A stretch of 64,000 nucleotides of DNA from Bin55 sp964572845. Its GTDB lineage: Bacteria; Pseudomonadota; Gammaproteobacteria; Pseudomonadales; Azotimanducaceae. A model generated the notes under the pieces. It searched no databases. It was not told the DNA's origin and saw nothing but the letters and a program-made list of their open reading frames with translations. The position numbers were made by a program, and so were the translations under genes. The stretch covers positions 186,001 through 250,000 of the forward strand of contig CAZNFX010000002.1 in assembly GCA_964572845.1 (NCBI GenBank), read 5' to 3'. Shown one piece after another: positions 44,400 to 53,999 of the stretch; position 1 is the stretch's first letter; each line of letters opens with the position of its first letter.

Positions 44400-46657
44400 T
44401 ACTGCTTTGCGCCTATGTTGGTTTGTGCATAGATCTTCTTGTACGCACGTGGATTCTTGAGTGCTTTCTGGTTCAACCGATATACATGCTTATTGCGTAA
44501 GTTCTTAGTGGTAGATGGGTGCACGACATCAATTTCCTCTATGAATTGACCGGTCTTTCCGCTTACTTGGTCGTCAGCCAGAACAGTTCGAACCTTTGAC
44601 CAATCGTCAAAGAAGTACTCTGTGAGCAAAGGGATGATTTTGTGTTCAAAAATGTCTGGCAACCGCGTCCCTTCAACAGTCTCCTCATCCCCTTGCAGGA
44701 AATACGCGTGTCCAATCATGTGCTCACGGTCAAACAAGGCTTCGATTCTGTCGTTCATGGCCTGTAGCATTAGCTCGAGATTAATTTGCTCACCCTCAAA
44801 AGTCACTGTGGAAAGCAAATTGGGTATTGGCATTAGCTCCTCGAAAGTAAAACGTCGTCTCAACGCGGTGTCGATATGAGCAAGCGAGCGGTCGGCAGTA
44901 TTCATGGTTCCATATATGTCGAGATTGCTCGGCACAGAGAATGAGTCGCCAGAATACGGAAGCTCAACGGACAATGGGTTCTCGGCCCCTTCTCGCTTGT
45001 CTTCTTCGATGAGCGTAATCAACTCGCCGAAAATCTTCGAGATATTCCCGCGATTTATCTCGTCTATGAACAGTGCGTAGCGCTTCCCTTCCGTATCGGC
45101 TCGAGCGCGATCACAAATTCGTCTAAAAATTCCTGGGCGAAGCTCAAACGCGACATCCACAACCTCAGAGTCCGTTCCACCTAAGGTGGGGCGTATACCC
45201 TCAACAAACTCTTCGTAGCTGTAGGACTGATGGAACGTGACAAACTCGTACCGATTCAGGGTTGTGTGTGGTTCGTTTTTTAACTCCGATACAAATTCCA
45301 ACACTGTTTCACCAGACTCTTCCCAATCAGGTGCCAGCGACCACATTGAATGTTCGTCCTTCCAAAACCAAGCTGGTTCACGTCTAACCGCTACATGGAC
45401 ATTGGGACACGAAATTGGAGTGTGTGCCTGCAGGTAGGACCAAATTGCCGCACGCGATGGCTGCTCACGTCCCGATAGGCGGGATTTTACCTGCATGAAC
45501 TCATGCTCAACTATTCTCGGGACAGTAATTGGATTGTTTCCCAGATCATGAAGCGTCGCGGCAATGACTTCCCGCCAATTCATGCTCTCGATTACGTTCC
45601 TTCGCCATTCTTCAGGCTGGATCGAACTAGCTTGGCTGACATATCGTGGAATGTACTCACGTTGTAAGGAATAGGTCTTTCCCGTACCCGGTGGTCCAAA
45701 CAAAATCTTGTTTACGGGTCCCTTCCCATTACCAACAACCTCTGCAGCGTTTTCTTTCAAGTCATTACTGCCTACAATAGAGTTTTTGTTGTATGACGTT
45801 ACGTACTCTATCAACTCTTTCTTCCATTGTTTTGCAACATCATCGTTTGCACCATACCAAATATTTGACATCCCCATGCCGCCAATATCCAAACCATCCG
45901 TTATACGTGGAATTGACCACGTTCTTTCACTTGGACTTAGTAGGACCACGTCTCTAGCTAGAAACTTTGCAAAATCTTCTTCCGCAATTGGATGATGGAA
46001 TGCTTCTCTAGCTACAGTTGCATTCTGATACCAACCAACGACGCGCAACTCTGAATTTTTATCTGGATGAGGAGCACAAAATACAACTAGTACACCACTA
46101 GTAGAAAGAGCCTCTTGTGTCGATCCCAGCCTACTAATATTTATATTTCCATTTACGTAGACGTAGCCATAATAACAACCATCCTCTGATTTATTGAAAT
46201 TGTTCATCTCGCCTCCTTCATTATGCTTGTCCACAAATCCACCGCCACCGCTAATTTGTTCATTATTTCCAGAGTAGTTTTTCATCCATCCGATTCTGCA
46301 TATGAGTATGGGCGTACGTATATTGAGATTTGTGCTTTCGCTCCGATATGAGTTCATTAAGATCATGATATCTTCGGTCGTGTAGTTGTCCGTTACCCAT
46401 GTAGCTGCATATTGGCCACGCTTTCGTCCATTGCTTATTACATTAACGCGATTTAATTGACTGAGAACCTGTCGAATTTGCTTATCCCATACGAGATCTC
46501 CATTTTCATATTGCAATTCTCGTTCACCACTAGTAACTTTTAGGTCTTGTGAGACCGCATCTATGATTTTCTCGACTTTTACTGGGCCATTCCACACACA
46601 CTTTAGAATACTCTCGACTCTCTTGTCGATAGGTCTGATTTCCTTATTCGTTGTCAT
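44399..46657 (-). CDS. mcrB: McrB-like AAA GTPase with Mrr-type winged-helix N-terminus
   Basis: This 752-residue protein has an N-terminal winged-helix domain resembling the Mrr N-terminal domain (residues 10-85, VESILKCVWNGP, WDKQIRQVLSQLNRVN), a middle region of unclear family (residues 90-330), and a C-terminal AAA motor. The motor shows Walker A FGPPGTGKTYSLQ near residue 325, then FHQSYSYEEFVEGIRP, Walker B ALFIDEINRGNISKIFGEL, sensor TMNTADRSLAHIDTALRRRF and an arginine finger. The FID-EINRG series is typical of McrB. E. coli McrB has a different N-terminal methyl-DNA-binding domain, so this protein probably reads DNA another way. I chose ATG at 46657, with AAGGAA seven bases before it, over the longer ATG at 46762. 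Confidence 0.88.
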   Translation of the reverse strand: MTTNKEIRPIDKRVESILKCVWNGPVKVEKIIDAVSQDLKVTSGERELQYENGDLVWDKQIRQVLSQLNRVNVISNGRKRGQYAATWVTDNYTTEDIMILMNSYRSESTNLNIRTPILICRIGWMKNYSGNNEQISGGGGFVDKHNEGGEMNNFNKSEDGCYYGYVYVNGNINISRLGSTQEALSTSGVLVVFCAPHPDKNSELRVVGWYQNATVAREAFHHPIAEEDFAKFLARDVVLLSPSERTWSIPRITDGLDIGGMGMSNIWYGANDDVAKQWKKELIEYVTSYNKNSIVGSNDLKENAAEVVGNGKGPVNKILFGPPGTGKTYSLQREYIPRYVSQASSIQPEEWRRNVIESMNWREVIAATLHDLGNNPITVPRIVEHEFMQVKSRLSGREQPSRAAIWSYLQAHTPISCPNVHVAVRREPAWFWKDEHSMWSLAPDWEESGETVLEFVSELKNEPHTTLNRYEFVTFHQSYSYEEFVEGIRPTLGGTDSEVVDVAFELRPGIFRRICDRARADTEGKRYALFIDEINRGNISKIFGELITLIEEDKREGAENPLSVELPYSGDSFSVPSNLDIYGTMNTADRSLAHIDTALRRRFTFEELMPIPNLLSTVTFEGEQINLELMLQAMNDRIEALFDREHMIGHAYFLQGDEETVEGTRLPDIFEHKIIPLLTEYFFDDWSKVRTVLADDQVSGKTGQFIEEIDVVHPSTTKNLRNKHVYRLNQKALKNPRAYKKIYAQTNIGAKQ

Positions 46658-47980
46658 GATTGTGTTCCTTGTTTTGGTTGCAATTAGGTTGTTGATGTAA
46701 GATTCAGTCGGGCTCGTCTGGGCGAGAGGCTTCGTATAGAGTTTGCGTATTGTAATGCGCATAGTGTCGCCGTGTTTATGTCGAGGAGCTGATGCTTCTG
46801 CCTAATTGGCTGTAGCTACATCCGAGCCCTTGGGGGTTGCCTGGTATCTCGGGCGGCATAGCTAACGCTTTTTCTGGGAATCTGAAGTCCCATTCCCTTT
46901 CAAATCTATGCGGCAAGTTGACCAGCTGTGTCAGTTGAATGAATATGTGCTAGGTTGGTAGCCACGCACAATGAACCAAACTTGGCACCACTGGGCCGAG
47001 AGCATTATGCACAGGGATATCAGTACCGGATTACGGAGCTGGCTTCGCCGACCCGCGTCTATCATTCACGCGGAGGAATTCGAGCTGGCGTCCTAGGCGA
47101 TTCGCTTTTGGCGCTACATAGCGGAGGGATCAGGAGAGCAGGATGACTCAAGATCGATATAAGAGCTGTGTCGCGAGCTGTCCCCAATTAACCAAGAGCG
47201 GCAACTCTCAGCAACGGACGTGGCGTGATCAACTAAGGAGACATCGCGGACATCACACCGATCTCCGAGTCGGCATGCCATATCCGGCCGAGTTCAGCGA
47301 GGTTAGGCAAACGTCACGAACAATTGAATCACTCAATTCAACAAACCAACCTGTGGAAATGTGAGCTACTCTGTTGAACTTGCCACATTCCCACAATGTT
47401 CAACAACAATTTTTCATGTGTCCGCTAACTTGAGGCAAGCTCACACTTTACGACTCGAGTTGGATCGTGTAAGTCAAAAAACTTGCAGTCTGAATGCGTT
47501 ACTTTAGAAGTCTCGGATAAGTTGCTCAATAATTCCGCAACGAGCTACACTAATGTTCAGGTAAGCGAGTACTTGTCATCGTCGAGTTCGTATCAAGAAT
47601 TCTAAATTTTTTTGTGAAGCCAATATTTGTCAGGCTTTCCTTGAAAATACACCAATTTTTCGGTTGTGAAATGACGTGTGTTTGTGTGTCGGAAAATTGC
47701 TCTAACTTTAGTCCAATCGCCTTGAATTGAATTCATTCGGCTGATGTAGACTCAAATCTCAGCAAAGATTGGGGGCATCTTGGAGACTACAATACTACGG
47801 ACTCTGCTGGCGAATGCCGAGCCTGCCGAGACGTGCCCGATGCGATGTTAGTTTGCATCGAGAATTTTTCAATCGCTATTAGCACAGTTGAATGAAGTTT
47901 CGTTGTGGGGCACTTGTGCTTGAACGAAGCGGGCTTGACCGACATGTAGCGGTGTGGATTGCTTTCAATGGAGATACAAA
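46658..47980. other. Long gene-poor stretch between mcrBC and the PARIS-like gene
   Basis: About 1.3 kb containing the divergent promoters of mcrB and the ATPase gene. Short open frames at 46955-47146 and 47143-47364 have no recognisable product or start signal. The right half is rich in A and T by eye. It may contain the remains of a lost gene. Confidence 0.4.
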
Positions 47981-50098
47981 GTGCGCTTCGAGAATATTCA
48001 AATCCAGAACTTTCGCGCGATCAAAAACGTCGTCATCGACGCATCGAGAGGATCGATGATCGTGATCGCTGGGCCCAATGGGTGTGGAAAGTCGTGTGTA
48101 TTGGACGCTATTCGATTTGTCAAATCCGCATATGGGGGTTACGACGATAACGAGTGGGACAATTGGCTTAATGAGTTCCAGATTAGCCGGGATCCCGGAG
48201 AAATACGGAAGGTCCTCCGTGATGCCAATGCTCCAGCAATCATCGAAGTGACCGTTAGGTTACATGACGAAGAAAAACTCTATTTGCACAATCACAGCCA
48301 CGAAATAATGGAGCAAATTGCCTGGAACCAACTGTATCCTGGAAACAGCTACCAACATTGGCGCCAGCGCGTTCGTGTGCTCGGCGATCAGAACGCTGCA
48401 GTAAAGCAACAAATTGCACAAGTTAGAGGTCTCGCTCGAGCGTTTGCAGAAAGCCTTCATACAGAATTGGCCAGACCTGATGTGAATGGTCGTGTCTCTG
48501 TTGACACCAATGGACAAGTGTCGGTCCAACGAAACCTCGTGCTGGAGAGCATCTGGCGGATATATCGACCCCAGGATGTTGGTCTTGTTAATTACCACGG
48601 TTCGCATCGCCATTACGTTAGAGAGCAGCTTGGGGGAGTGAACTTAAACCTCAAGACACAGGAGCAACAGGATCGTCAGAGTACGCTCTACAACTATGCA
48701 AATAAGTACGCGAATATCAAGACCCAAATGGCGACGGAGTTTGTCTTACAGATGATGAGGGAGAGTACCGGTCAGGAGGCGTCTAGCACTGGATCGCTTC
48801 AGCTAACGATGAAAGAGCTATTTCGGCGGTTCTTCCCAGGAAAGGAATTTGAAGGGGTTAGGGCGAACGAAAGAGATGAACTGGAGTTTGCCGTAACACT
48901 GAACGACGGGCAAAAACATGACATCAACGACCTTTCCTCGGGCGAGAAAGAGATACTGTTCGGCTATCTTCGCCTAAGAAACTCTTCGCAAAGAAACTCA
49001 ATTATCCTTCTCGATGAGCCAGAATTGCACCTAAACCCCAAGTTGATACGGGGGCTTCCACAGTTCTACCAGAAGCATGTCGGAGAGGAACTTAACAATC
49101 AAATTTGGACAGTTACTCACTCTGACGCGTTCCTTCGAGAAGCGTTGGGACATGTGGGTGTGCGGGTTTATCACATGCGTGAAGCAGTGTTCGAAATGCA
49201 GGAGCGCAATCAAGTAAAGGAGATCGGTCAAGGTGAGGAAGAAGAAGCAATCTTGGAACTCATTGGTGACATAGCCACCTATCGTGCTGGTGGTAAGATC
49301 GTGATATTTGAAGGGGAAAACTCGGAATTCGACCGAAGAATGGCGGGTACTCTATTTCCTGAACATGAACGCCGCATGAATTTTATTTCCGGAGGAAATA
49401 AGGCGACTGTGCGAAGGCTCCACGAAGCCTTGGAAAAGAACGAGAAAGATGACACCTCCAGAGTTTTCTCGATAGTTGACAGAGATGATCAATACAGTAC
49501 AGATGATGAAACCAGAGGTAGATTCACGTGGGATGTATATCACATAGAAAACTACTTACTCGTACCAGAAGTAATCTACCAAGTCCTGGTCAGCATGAGC
49601 CTTCAGGACACTGGTTTTAGAGATGGAGACGAGATCGATCAAGCATTGCGAACAATCGCGAAGGAACAAATTAATCGACTGGTAGAACACTCTATTAGAG
49701 CGAGGGCCAGAGATGTCATTGGTGAACAGATTCGTCTCAAAGGAGGTGAACCGGAAATCGATCCAGCCAAGCGAGTTAGCGAACAGGTTCGCGATTCCCT
49801 AGGAAGGCTTTCCAATGTGCTCACCCAAGCTTTAAGCGAGGGCGAATTGAGAAAAGTGGCAGAGACGCGAAGGTCGGAACTTGAAGAAGCTTTGGGAAGC
49901 GATCGTTGGAAGTCCGAATTCAGAGGTCGTGATTTGCTGAAGAGTTTTGTAGACCAGTACACGGAGGGCGTACGCTACGAAGTCCTAAGGGACATGATTG
50001 TGCGGGCGATGGCTGACGCTGACATGCGTCCATCTGGCATGCTCCAAGTACTGCAGAAGATTGACAAGTTCCAGCGTGGAGCACCATTATCCCGTTGA
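47981..50098 (+). CDS. Fused AAA ATPase-DUF4435 (TOPRIM-like) protein, merged PARIS (AriAB) candidate
   Basis: This 705-residue protein has an AAA/ABC-like ATPase (residues 1-420) with Walker A AGPNGCGKS (30-38), signature LSSGEKE near 318, Walker B SIILLDEPELHLNP near 340 and switch THSDAF near 379. A DUF4435/TOPRIM-like part follows: KIVIFEGENSEFDRR near 440, FSIVDRDDQ near 499 and YHIENYLLVP near 521, the glutamate and aspartate positions expected of the metal site. In PARIS, AriA is such an ATPase and AriB is the DUF4435 nuclease that is released on sensing anti-restriction proteins and cuts host tRNA; fused forms are known. The GTG at 47981 has GGAG seven bases upstream, better than GTG 47954. 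Other OLD-like families remain possible. Confidence 0.75.
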   Translation: MRFENIQIQNFRAIKNVVIDASRGSMIVIAGPNGCGKSCVLDAIRFVKSAYGGYDDNEWDNWLNEFQISRDPGEIRKVLRDANAPAIIEVTVRLHDEEKLYLHNHSHEIMEQIAWNQLYPGNSYQHWRQRVRVLGDQNAAVKQQIAQVRGLARAFAESLHTELARPDVNGRVSVDTNGQVSVQRNLVLESIWRIYRPQDVGLVNYHGSHRHYVREQLGGVNLNLKTQEQQDRQSTLYNYANKYANIKTQMATEFVLQMMRESTGQEASSTGSLQLTMKELFRRFFPGKEFEGVRANERDELEFAVTLNDGQKHDINDLSSGEKEILFGYLRLRNSSQRNSIILLDEPELHLNPKLIRGLPQFYQKHVGEELNNQIWTVTHSDAFLREALGHVGVRVYHMREAVFEMQERNQVKEIGQGEEEEAILELIGDIATYRAGGKIVIFEGENSEFDRRMAGTLFPEHERRMNFISGGNKATVRRLHEALEKNEKDDTSRVFSIVDRDDQYSTDDETRGRFTWDVYHIENYLLVPEVIYQVLVSMSLQDTGFRDGDEIDQALRTIAKEQINRLVEHSIRARARDVIGEQIRLKGGEPEIDPAKRVSEQVRDSLGRLSNVLTQALSEGELRKVAETRRSELEEALGSDRWKSEFRGRDLLKSFVDQYTEGVRYEVLRDMIVRAMADADMRPSGMLQVLQKIDKFQRGAPLSR

Positions 50099-50122
50099 GG
50101 TCGCCAATAGGTGTTATCCCAA

Positions 50123-50431
50123 TTAGAGAGCTCGTTCAAATGCCACACGATCAAATGATGTATGGCTGACCACATTTGATCTGCGGAGTCGTCGTCTGAA
50201 CTCGCCTCTGATCTCTGGCATGGTAGGGCTAGAGCTCACCATATCCTCGGTAATACCATGAATATCAACGTTCCACGGGTCAAACCAGTCTTCTGGGTTT
50301 ATGTATGTCTTCCAAGTGTCTCGGACAGAACCGTTCTCAACATGCACAATCCCAATTTGGCAGATGGAAGCTCGATCACTGTTGGCAGTTTCGACGTCAA
50401 TCGCATTGAAAGTTAGATTTGGGGTCTCCGT
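50123..50431 (-). pseudogene. Broken DnaQ-like 3'-5' exonuclease fragment
   Basis: The minus-strand frame is open for 102 codons and reads LTFNAIDVETANSDR, SICQIGIVHVENG, YINPEDWFDPWNVDIHGIT and VVSHTSFDRVAFERAL before a stop. This is the first half of a DnaQ-type exonuclease: DVET is the ExoI metal motif and HGIT the usual downstream block. ExoII and ExoIII parts of the domain are absent, and no ATG, GTG or TTG begins the frame. So the gene is truncated at both ends. It abuts the PARIS-like gene, its missing 3' side facing the island, as if an insertion or deletion event removed the rest. Confidence 0.7.
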
Positions 50432-50466
50432 TCAGCTTCCTTCGAACAATCAGATTGTCAGCCTGC

Positions 50467-51303
50467 CTAGAATCCCTTGAATTCCGGCTCGCGCTTCTCT
50501 CGAAAAGATTGTGCTCCCTCGGTAGAGTCTCTTGACAATCCAACCAACGGTATTGCGGATTCCGACCATTGCATTGCAGTGTCGAAGTCCATGTTTGCTG
50601 TACGGACAGCGAGCAGCTTGCCTACTTTCTGACCAATCGGAGGACCAGCTTCGATTTCCAGTGCCAGTTGCATGGTTCGCTCTTCAAGATCTTCCGGCTC
50701 GACCAAATAATTGGAGAATCCTGCTTCGTGAGCTTCTTCTGCACTCATGAATCGGCCAGTCATCATCAGTTCCATGGCTTTGCGCCAACCGATTACTTTT
50801 GGTAGAGACCAGAAGCCACCAAGATCGGCGTAAAGCCCACGCTTTACGTAAGCCACTTGGAATCGTGCTGCCGTCGAAACGACAGCGAGGTCACTATGGC
50901 TCGCTAGATCAAAGCCTGCACCAACACATGGTCCGTTCACCATCGCAATGATCGGTACTTCCATTCTTCGCAAGGCGATGTACGTCTCCGTCTCATGGCG
51001 AAAGTTGAGTCGATATCCCTCAATATCTGTTGTACCAGCTTCCTCGAGTCCCTCCGGCTTGGGGTCTGGGTTTGGATTGGCGGACCCGCTGAAGTCCATT
51101 CCTGCACAAAATCCTCGTCCAGAGCCTGTGATCACAATGCATCGGACTCCACGATCAAATCGCGCATCAAATAGAATTTCGCGCATTTCCCGCAACAGTG
51201 GAAATGTCAATGCGTTGAGTTTGTGTGGGCGATTCAGTGTTAGCCACAGGATTCCATTGCTTTTGCCTCGTCGTTCGCTAAGAATTGGATGTTCGTCTGA
51301 CAT
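50467..51303 (-). CDS. Enoyl-CoA hydratase/isomerase (crotonase) family protein
   Basis: This 278-residue protein has the crotonase fold. The CoA-binding and oxyanion-hole segments are visible: CIVITGSGRGFCAGMDFSG (residues about 55-73) and GPCVGAGFDLASHSDLAV (about 124-141). The catalytic-site segment near RGLYADLGGFWSLP lacks the usual glutamate pair seen in classic hydratases, but does have an aspartate, so the exact reaction (hydration, isomerisation or other) is open. It acts on acyl-CoA thioesters in the cytoplasm. AGAGG eight bases before the ATG supports the start. It borders the defence island on the right and is probably the first resident host gene there. Confidence 0.9.
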   Translation of the reverse strand: MSDEHPILSERRGKSNGILWLTLNRPHKLNALTFPLLREMREILFDARFDRGVRCIVITGSGRGFCAGMDFSGSANPNPDPKPEGLEEAGTTDIEGYRLNFRHETETYIALRRMEVPIIAMVNGPCVGAGFDLASHSDLAVVSTAARFQVAYVKRGLYADLGGFWSLPKVIGWRKAMELMMTGRFMSAEEAHEAGFSNYLVEPEDLEERTMQLALEIEAGPPIGQKVGKLLAVRTANMDFDTAMQWSESAIPLVGLSRDSTEGAQSFREKREPEFKGF

Positions 51304-51451
51304 CGAATTGACCTCTATGGATGTTGAATCGACTATCGTACAGGCAAACGAACGCTAGCTCTACTTTCACGAAAAGTTGAACGAATCGATTAATTCACGA
51401 ATCTGATGAACGTAGAGATAGTTCTGAACAGATCAAGAGGACACCAAGCAC

Positions 51452-52240
51452 TTGTCAGAATCAATACAAAAGCATCAGCTGCTCAATCGGTCTGCCTGGC
51501 GTACCAAAGCCGAAGAATACAACGACCCAGCGGAAGTCAAGTGGGCAACGAACGAACCAGTTTGGGGCATATGGCAACTACCCAACGACGAAGTACCCAT
51601 GTTGCCTCCAAGCCTGCAAGGCAAGCGATGTTTGGACATTGGGTGTGGGACAGCCTATGTCGCATCTTGGATGGCACAGAGAGGTGGTGAGACCTACGCG
51701 ATCGATCCAACTCGACCCCAACTAGAGACAGCAGCAAGACTAAGAAGTGAGTACGACAGGAGAGTTGTTCTAGTCGAAGCCTTTGGTGAAAACTTGCCGT
51801 TCCCCGACGAATCATTCGATTTCGCCATTTCAGAATATGGTGCCTCACTTTGGGCAGATCCCTATCAATGGGTACCGGAAGCTTCACGCATTCTTCGAAG
51901 AGATGCACGACTGGTATTCATGACCTGCCACCCCATCTCGCAATTGTGTTGTCCAGAACAACCCGATCTGCGCAACGGAACGACATTGCTGAGACCCTAC
52001 TTGGGCATGTACGAATTACATTGGTCCGATCCGGAAACTGTCGAATTCCAACTCCCACATGGAAAGTGGATTGAACTGCTTCGCTCTTGCGGTCTGGAGA
52101 TTGAAGAACTCTATGAACTCGGTGCTCCGCCAAACGGTACGAGCCAGTATGTTTGGGCGGACGCTTCCTGGGCGCAATCATGGCCCACGGAAGAGGTTTG
52201 GGTAGCTAGGAAAACGACTCTCAGCAATACGAGCTCGTGA
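51452..52240 (+). CDS. Class I SAM-dependent methyltransferase
   Basis: This 262-residue protein is a small-molecule methyltransferase. Motif I is RCLDIGCGTAYVASWM (residues about 53-68), followed by YAIDPTRPQ (acidic loop), and motif IV-like FDFAISEYGASLWADP near 108. FMTCHPISQL follows. The N-terminal helices contain SAWRTKAEEYND, common in UbiE/Methyltransf_11 proteins that begin with a W-x-x-x-A-x-x-Y motif. The substrate is unknown. The start is a TTG at 51452 with AGAGG about eleven bases upstream; no ATG lies close. It stands alone and is divergent from the crotonase gene. Confidence 0.85.
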   Translation: MSESIQKHQLLNRSAWRTKAEEYNDPAEVKWATNEPVWGIWQLPNDEVPMLPPSLQGKRCLDIGCGTAYVASWMAQRGGETYAIDPTRPQLETAARLRSEYDRRVVLVEAFGENLPFPDESFDFAISEYGASLWADPYQWVPEASRILRRDARLVFMTCHPISQLCCPEQPDLRNGTTLLRPYLGMYELHWSDPETVEFQLPHGKWIELLRSCGLEIEELYELGAPPNGTSQYVWADASWAQSWPTEEVWVARKTTLSNTSS

Positions 52241-53146
52241 GGTACAGTGGTTTAGACTAAACGGTGGTTTAGCCTTTCTCGGTAATCACTACCCCTTGAC
52301 TGATGGACATGGTTTCAGTACTTACCAAGCATACTGAACTGCGATACAGGACTCTTTCCGTAGTGTTTCATTGCAGTGGAAAACGATCATCAATCGACGA
52401 TTGTTTCGAATTATTTCGAAGAGCGTGATGGCACAAGACTAGTCAAACATCATTATGGCCACCTACACTGTAGCACCTTCGGGTACAGTTGAAATGTCCA
52501 CACTCTTCATGTTCTACGAACCATGGCATCGTCGGCCTAGATTGATCTGCCATATACACCTAGCAATTCGATGCCTGCGAACTCAGCCACCAAGGCAATC
52601 GCAATAGACCCTAACTCACCTGCCGAGGTACCAGTACCGGACTGCGTCAGCGAGCTACTTGTGAAGCATCCAGTAGTGTATCGCTCCCATGCCAGCCGCC
52701 CGCAGTGTACCCATTGCTTAGTTGCATCCGAGGCATTCCGACGAACTCAGCTTCGTATCCTGCCGTGGGGCATTCAACGCCAATTTCCACCACGATATTG
52801 AACGGGCGACAACGTGCACCTAGCAACGGAGCAAGTCAATTCTTGCTTTGTGGGGGAAACTGTCAGTTGTAAGCATGGAGGTTTGCCACAGCTCCCACGT
52901 TGTCCCGAGAGTCAAAGGTAGTACTCGCAATCTCATTTTGCTATCATTTGATTTTAAGTAAGTGGGGTAGCCGTTGCAGATTCGCAGTCAAGGTTCCTGG
53001 TACATTGCTTACCAATCCCCACGTGGATTTGACACACTTGTAAAGGATGGTTGTTACACCAACGGTTAACTGCTCCAATCGACCTCCCATTTCCTCACGA
53101 GCGTCACGTAGGAGATAAGTACTCTGTTAGACCACGACGGAACGCT
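52241..53146. other. Gene-poor stretch, no gene seen
   Basis: About 900 bases without a supported gene. Composition shifts visibly toward A and T to the right. Short open frames here have no starts with ribosome binding sites and no recognisable product. Confidence 0.45.
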
Positions 53147-53413
53147 ATGTCAATAAAATCTCTCTTAATGAACGGTGAAATGTCACTGGATAGCAGAATA
53201 GTTGGTCTGCATATTTCTCTCGACGAAATTGAGGAACCTAAGTCATGGGAGGTGACCATTCACATCAAAGAGTCACGCATTAGGCCTCCTGAGTTTCTTG
53301 ACGATTTACCGAGAGAAGCCACGATTCAATACAGGTGTGTTGGTTCCCAACCGGAATTAAGAGATGCAGAACTAATTCTCTCACATATTCTAGAACTTCT
53401 GAGTAAAGAGTAG
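53147..53413 (+). CDS. Possible small acidic protein, unknown family
   Basis: The frame can start at ATG 53147 or ATG 53168 and encodes 82-89 residues. The part after 53168 (SRIVGLHISLDEIEEPKSW, EVTIHIKES) alternates strand-like and polar residues and is more protein-like than random frames nearby; it ends LILSHILELLSKE. No family is recognised. It sits in an AT-rich gene-poor stretch upstream of the ATPase module, but on the opposite strand. Confidence 0.38.
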   Translation: MSIKSLLMNGEMSLDSRIVGLHISLDEIEEPKSWEVTIHIKESRIRPPEFLDDLPREATIQYRCVGSQPELRDAELILSHILELLSKE

Positions 53414-53999
53414 CTCGTTGCTTACTAATACAATTCCCAATTTAGTTTCGCAAACGTTCCCTAATTGATCTTTATTGGATTGAAGACTACCTAATTCCGT
53501 CTCACTAAAATCTACGATCACACTGCACAATCCAGCATATGAGCCGTTCCCGAACGCGTCAGACAGTCTTGCCCATATCTAGGTTGCAGTCTCCGTCAAC
53601 CGAGTCAATCGGTATAAAGACCGGAGTAATCGCCCGCCCATTGGTTTAGCACTTTTCGTAAGTCTCGATCGGACGTCAACCTAAACTCGTAGAGAAAAAA
53701 TTGAATATACAACTCTACGCCACACCGCGTAATCAGAATGCCGATTCCATAATGTAGACACTTACGACGTCTACCCTAGAGAGTAGTACTTAAGTCGAAG
53801 AATGGATGCGATAACGCTACATGCACCTTACAGTACTACTAACACAGACTTGCCCAAAACCTTGATTGAGCAGAATAAATGGGAATTCGCCACAGTACAC
53901 GGGTTTGTATGGAATGAATACAAAAGTGATTTATATACACACTAGAAAAATTCTTGCCGACTGAGTCTGGATCGGACGCCAATAGTCACAGTATCGTTG
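53414..53999. other. AT-rich stretch without genes
   Basis: About 590 bases between the small protein above and the end of the ATPase module. It is rich in A and T by eye. I see no gene and no strong inverted repeat. Confidence 0.45.

Noticed and set aside
46955..47364. Two short plus-strand frames between mcrB and the PARIS-like gene
   Set aside because: No start signals, no recognisable product.
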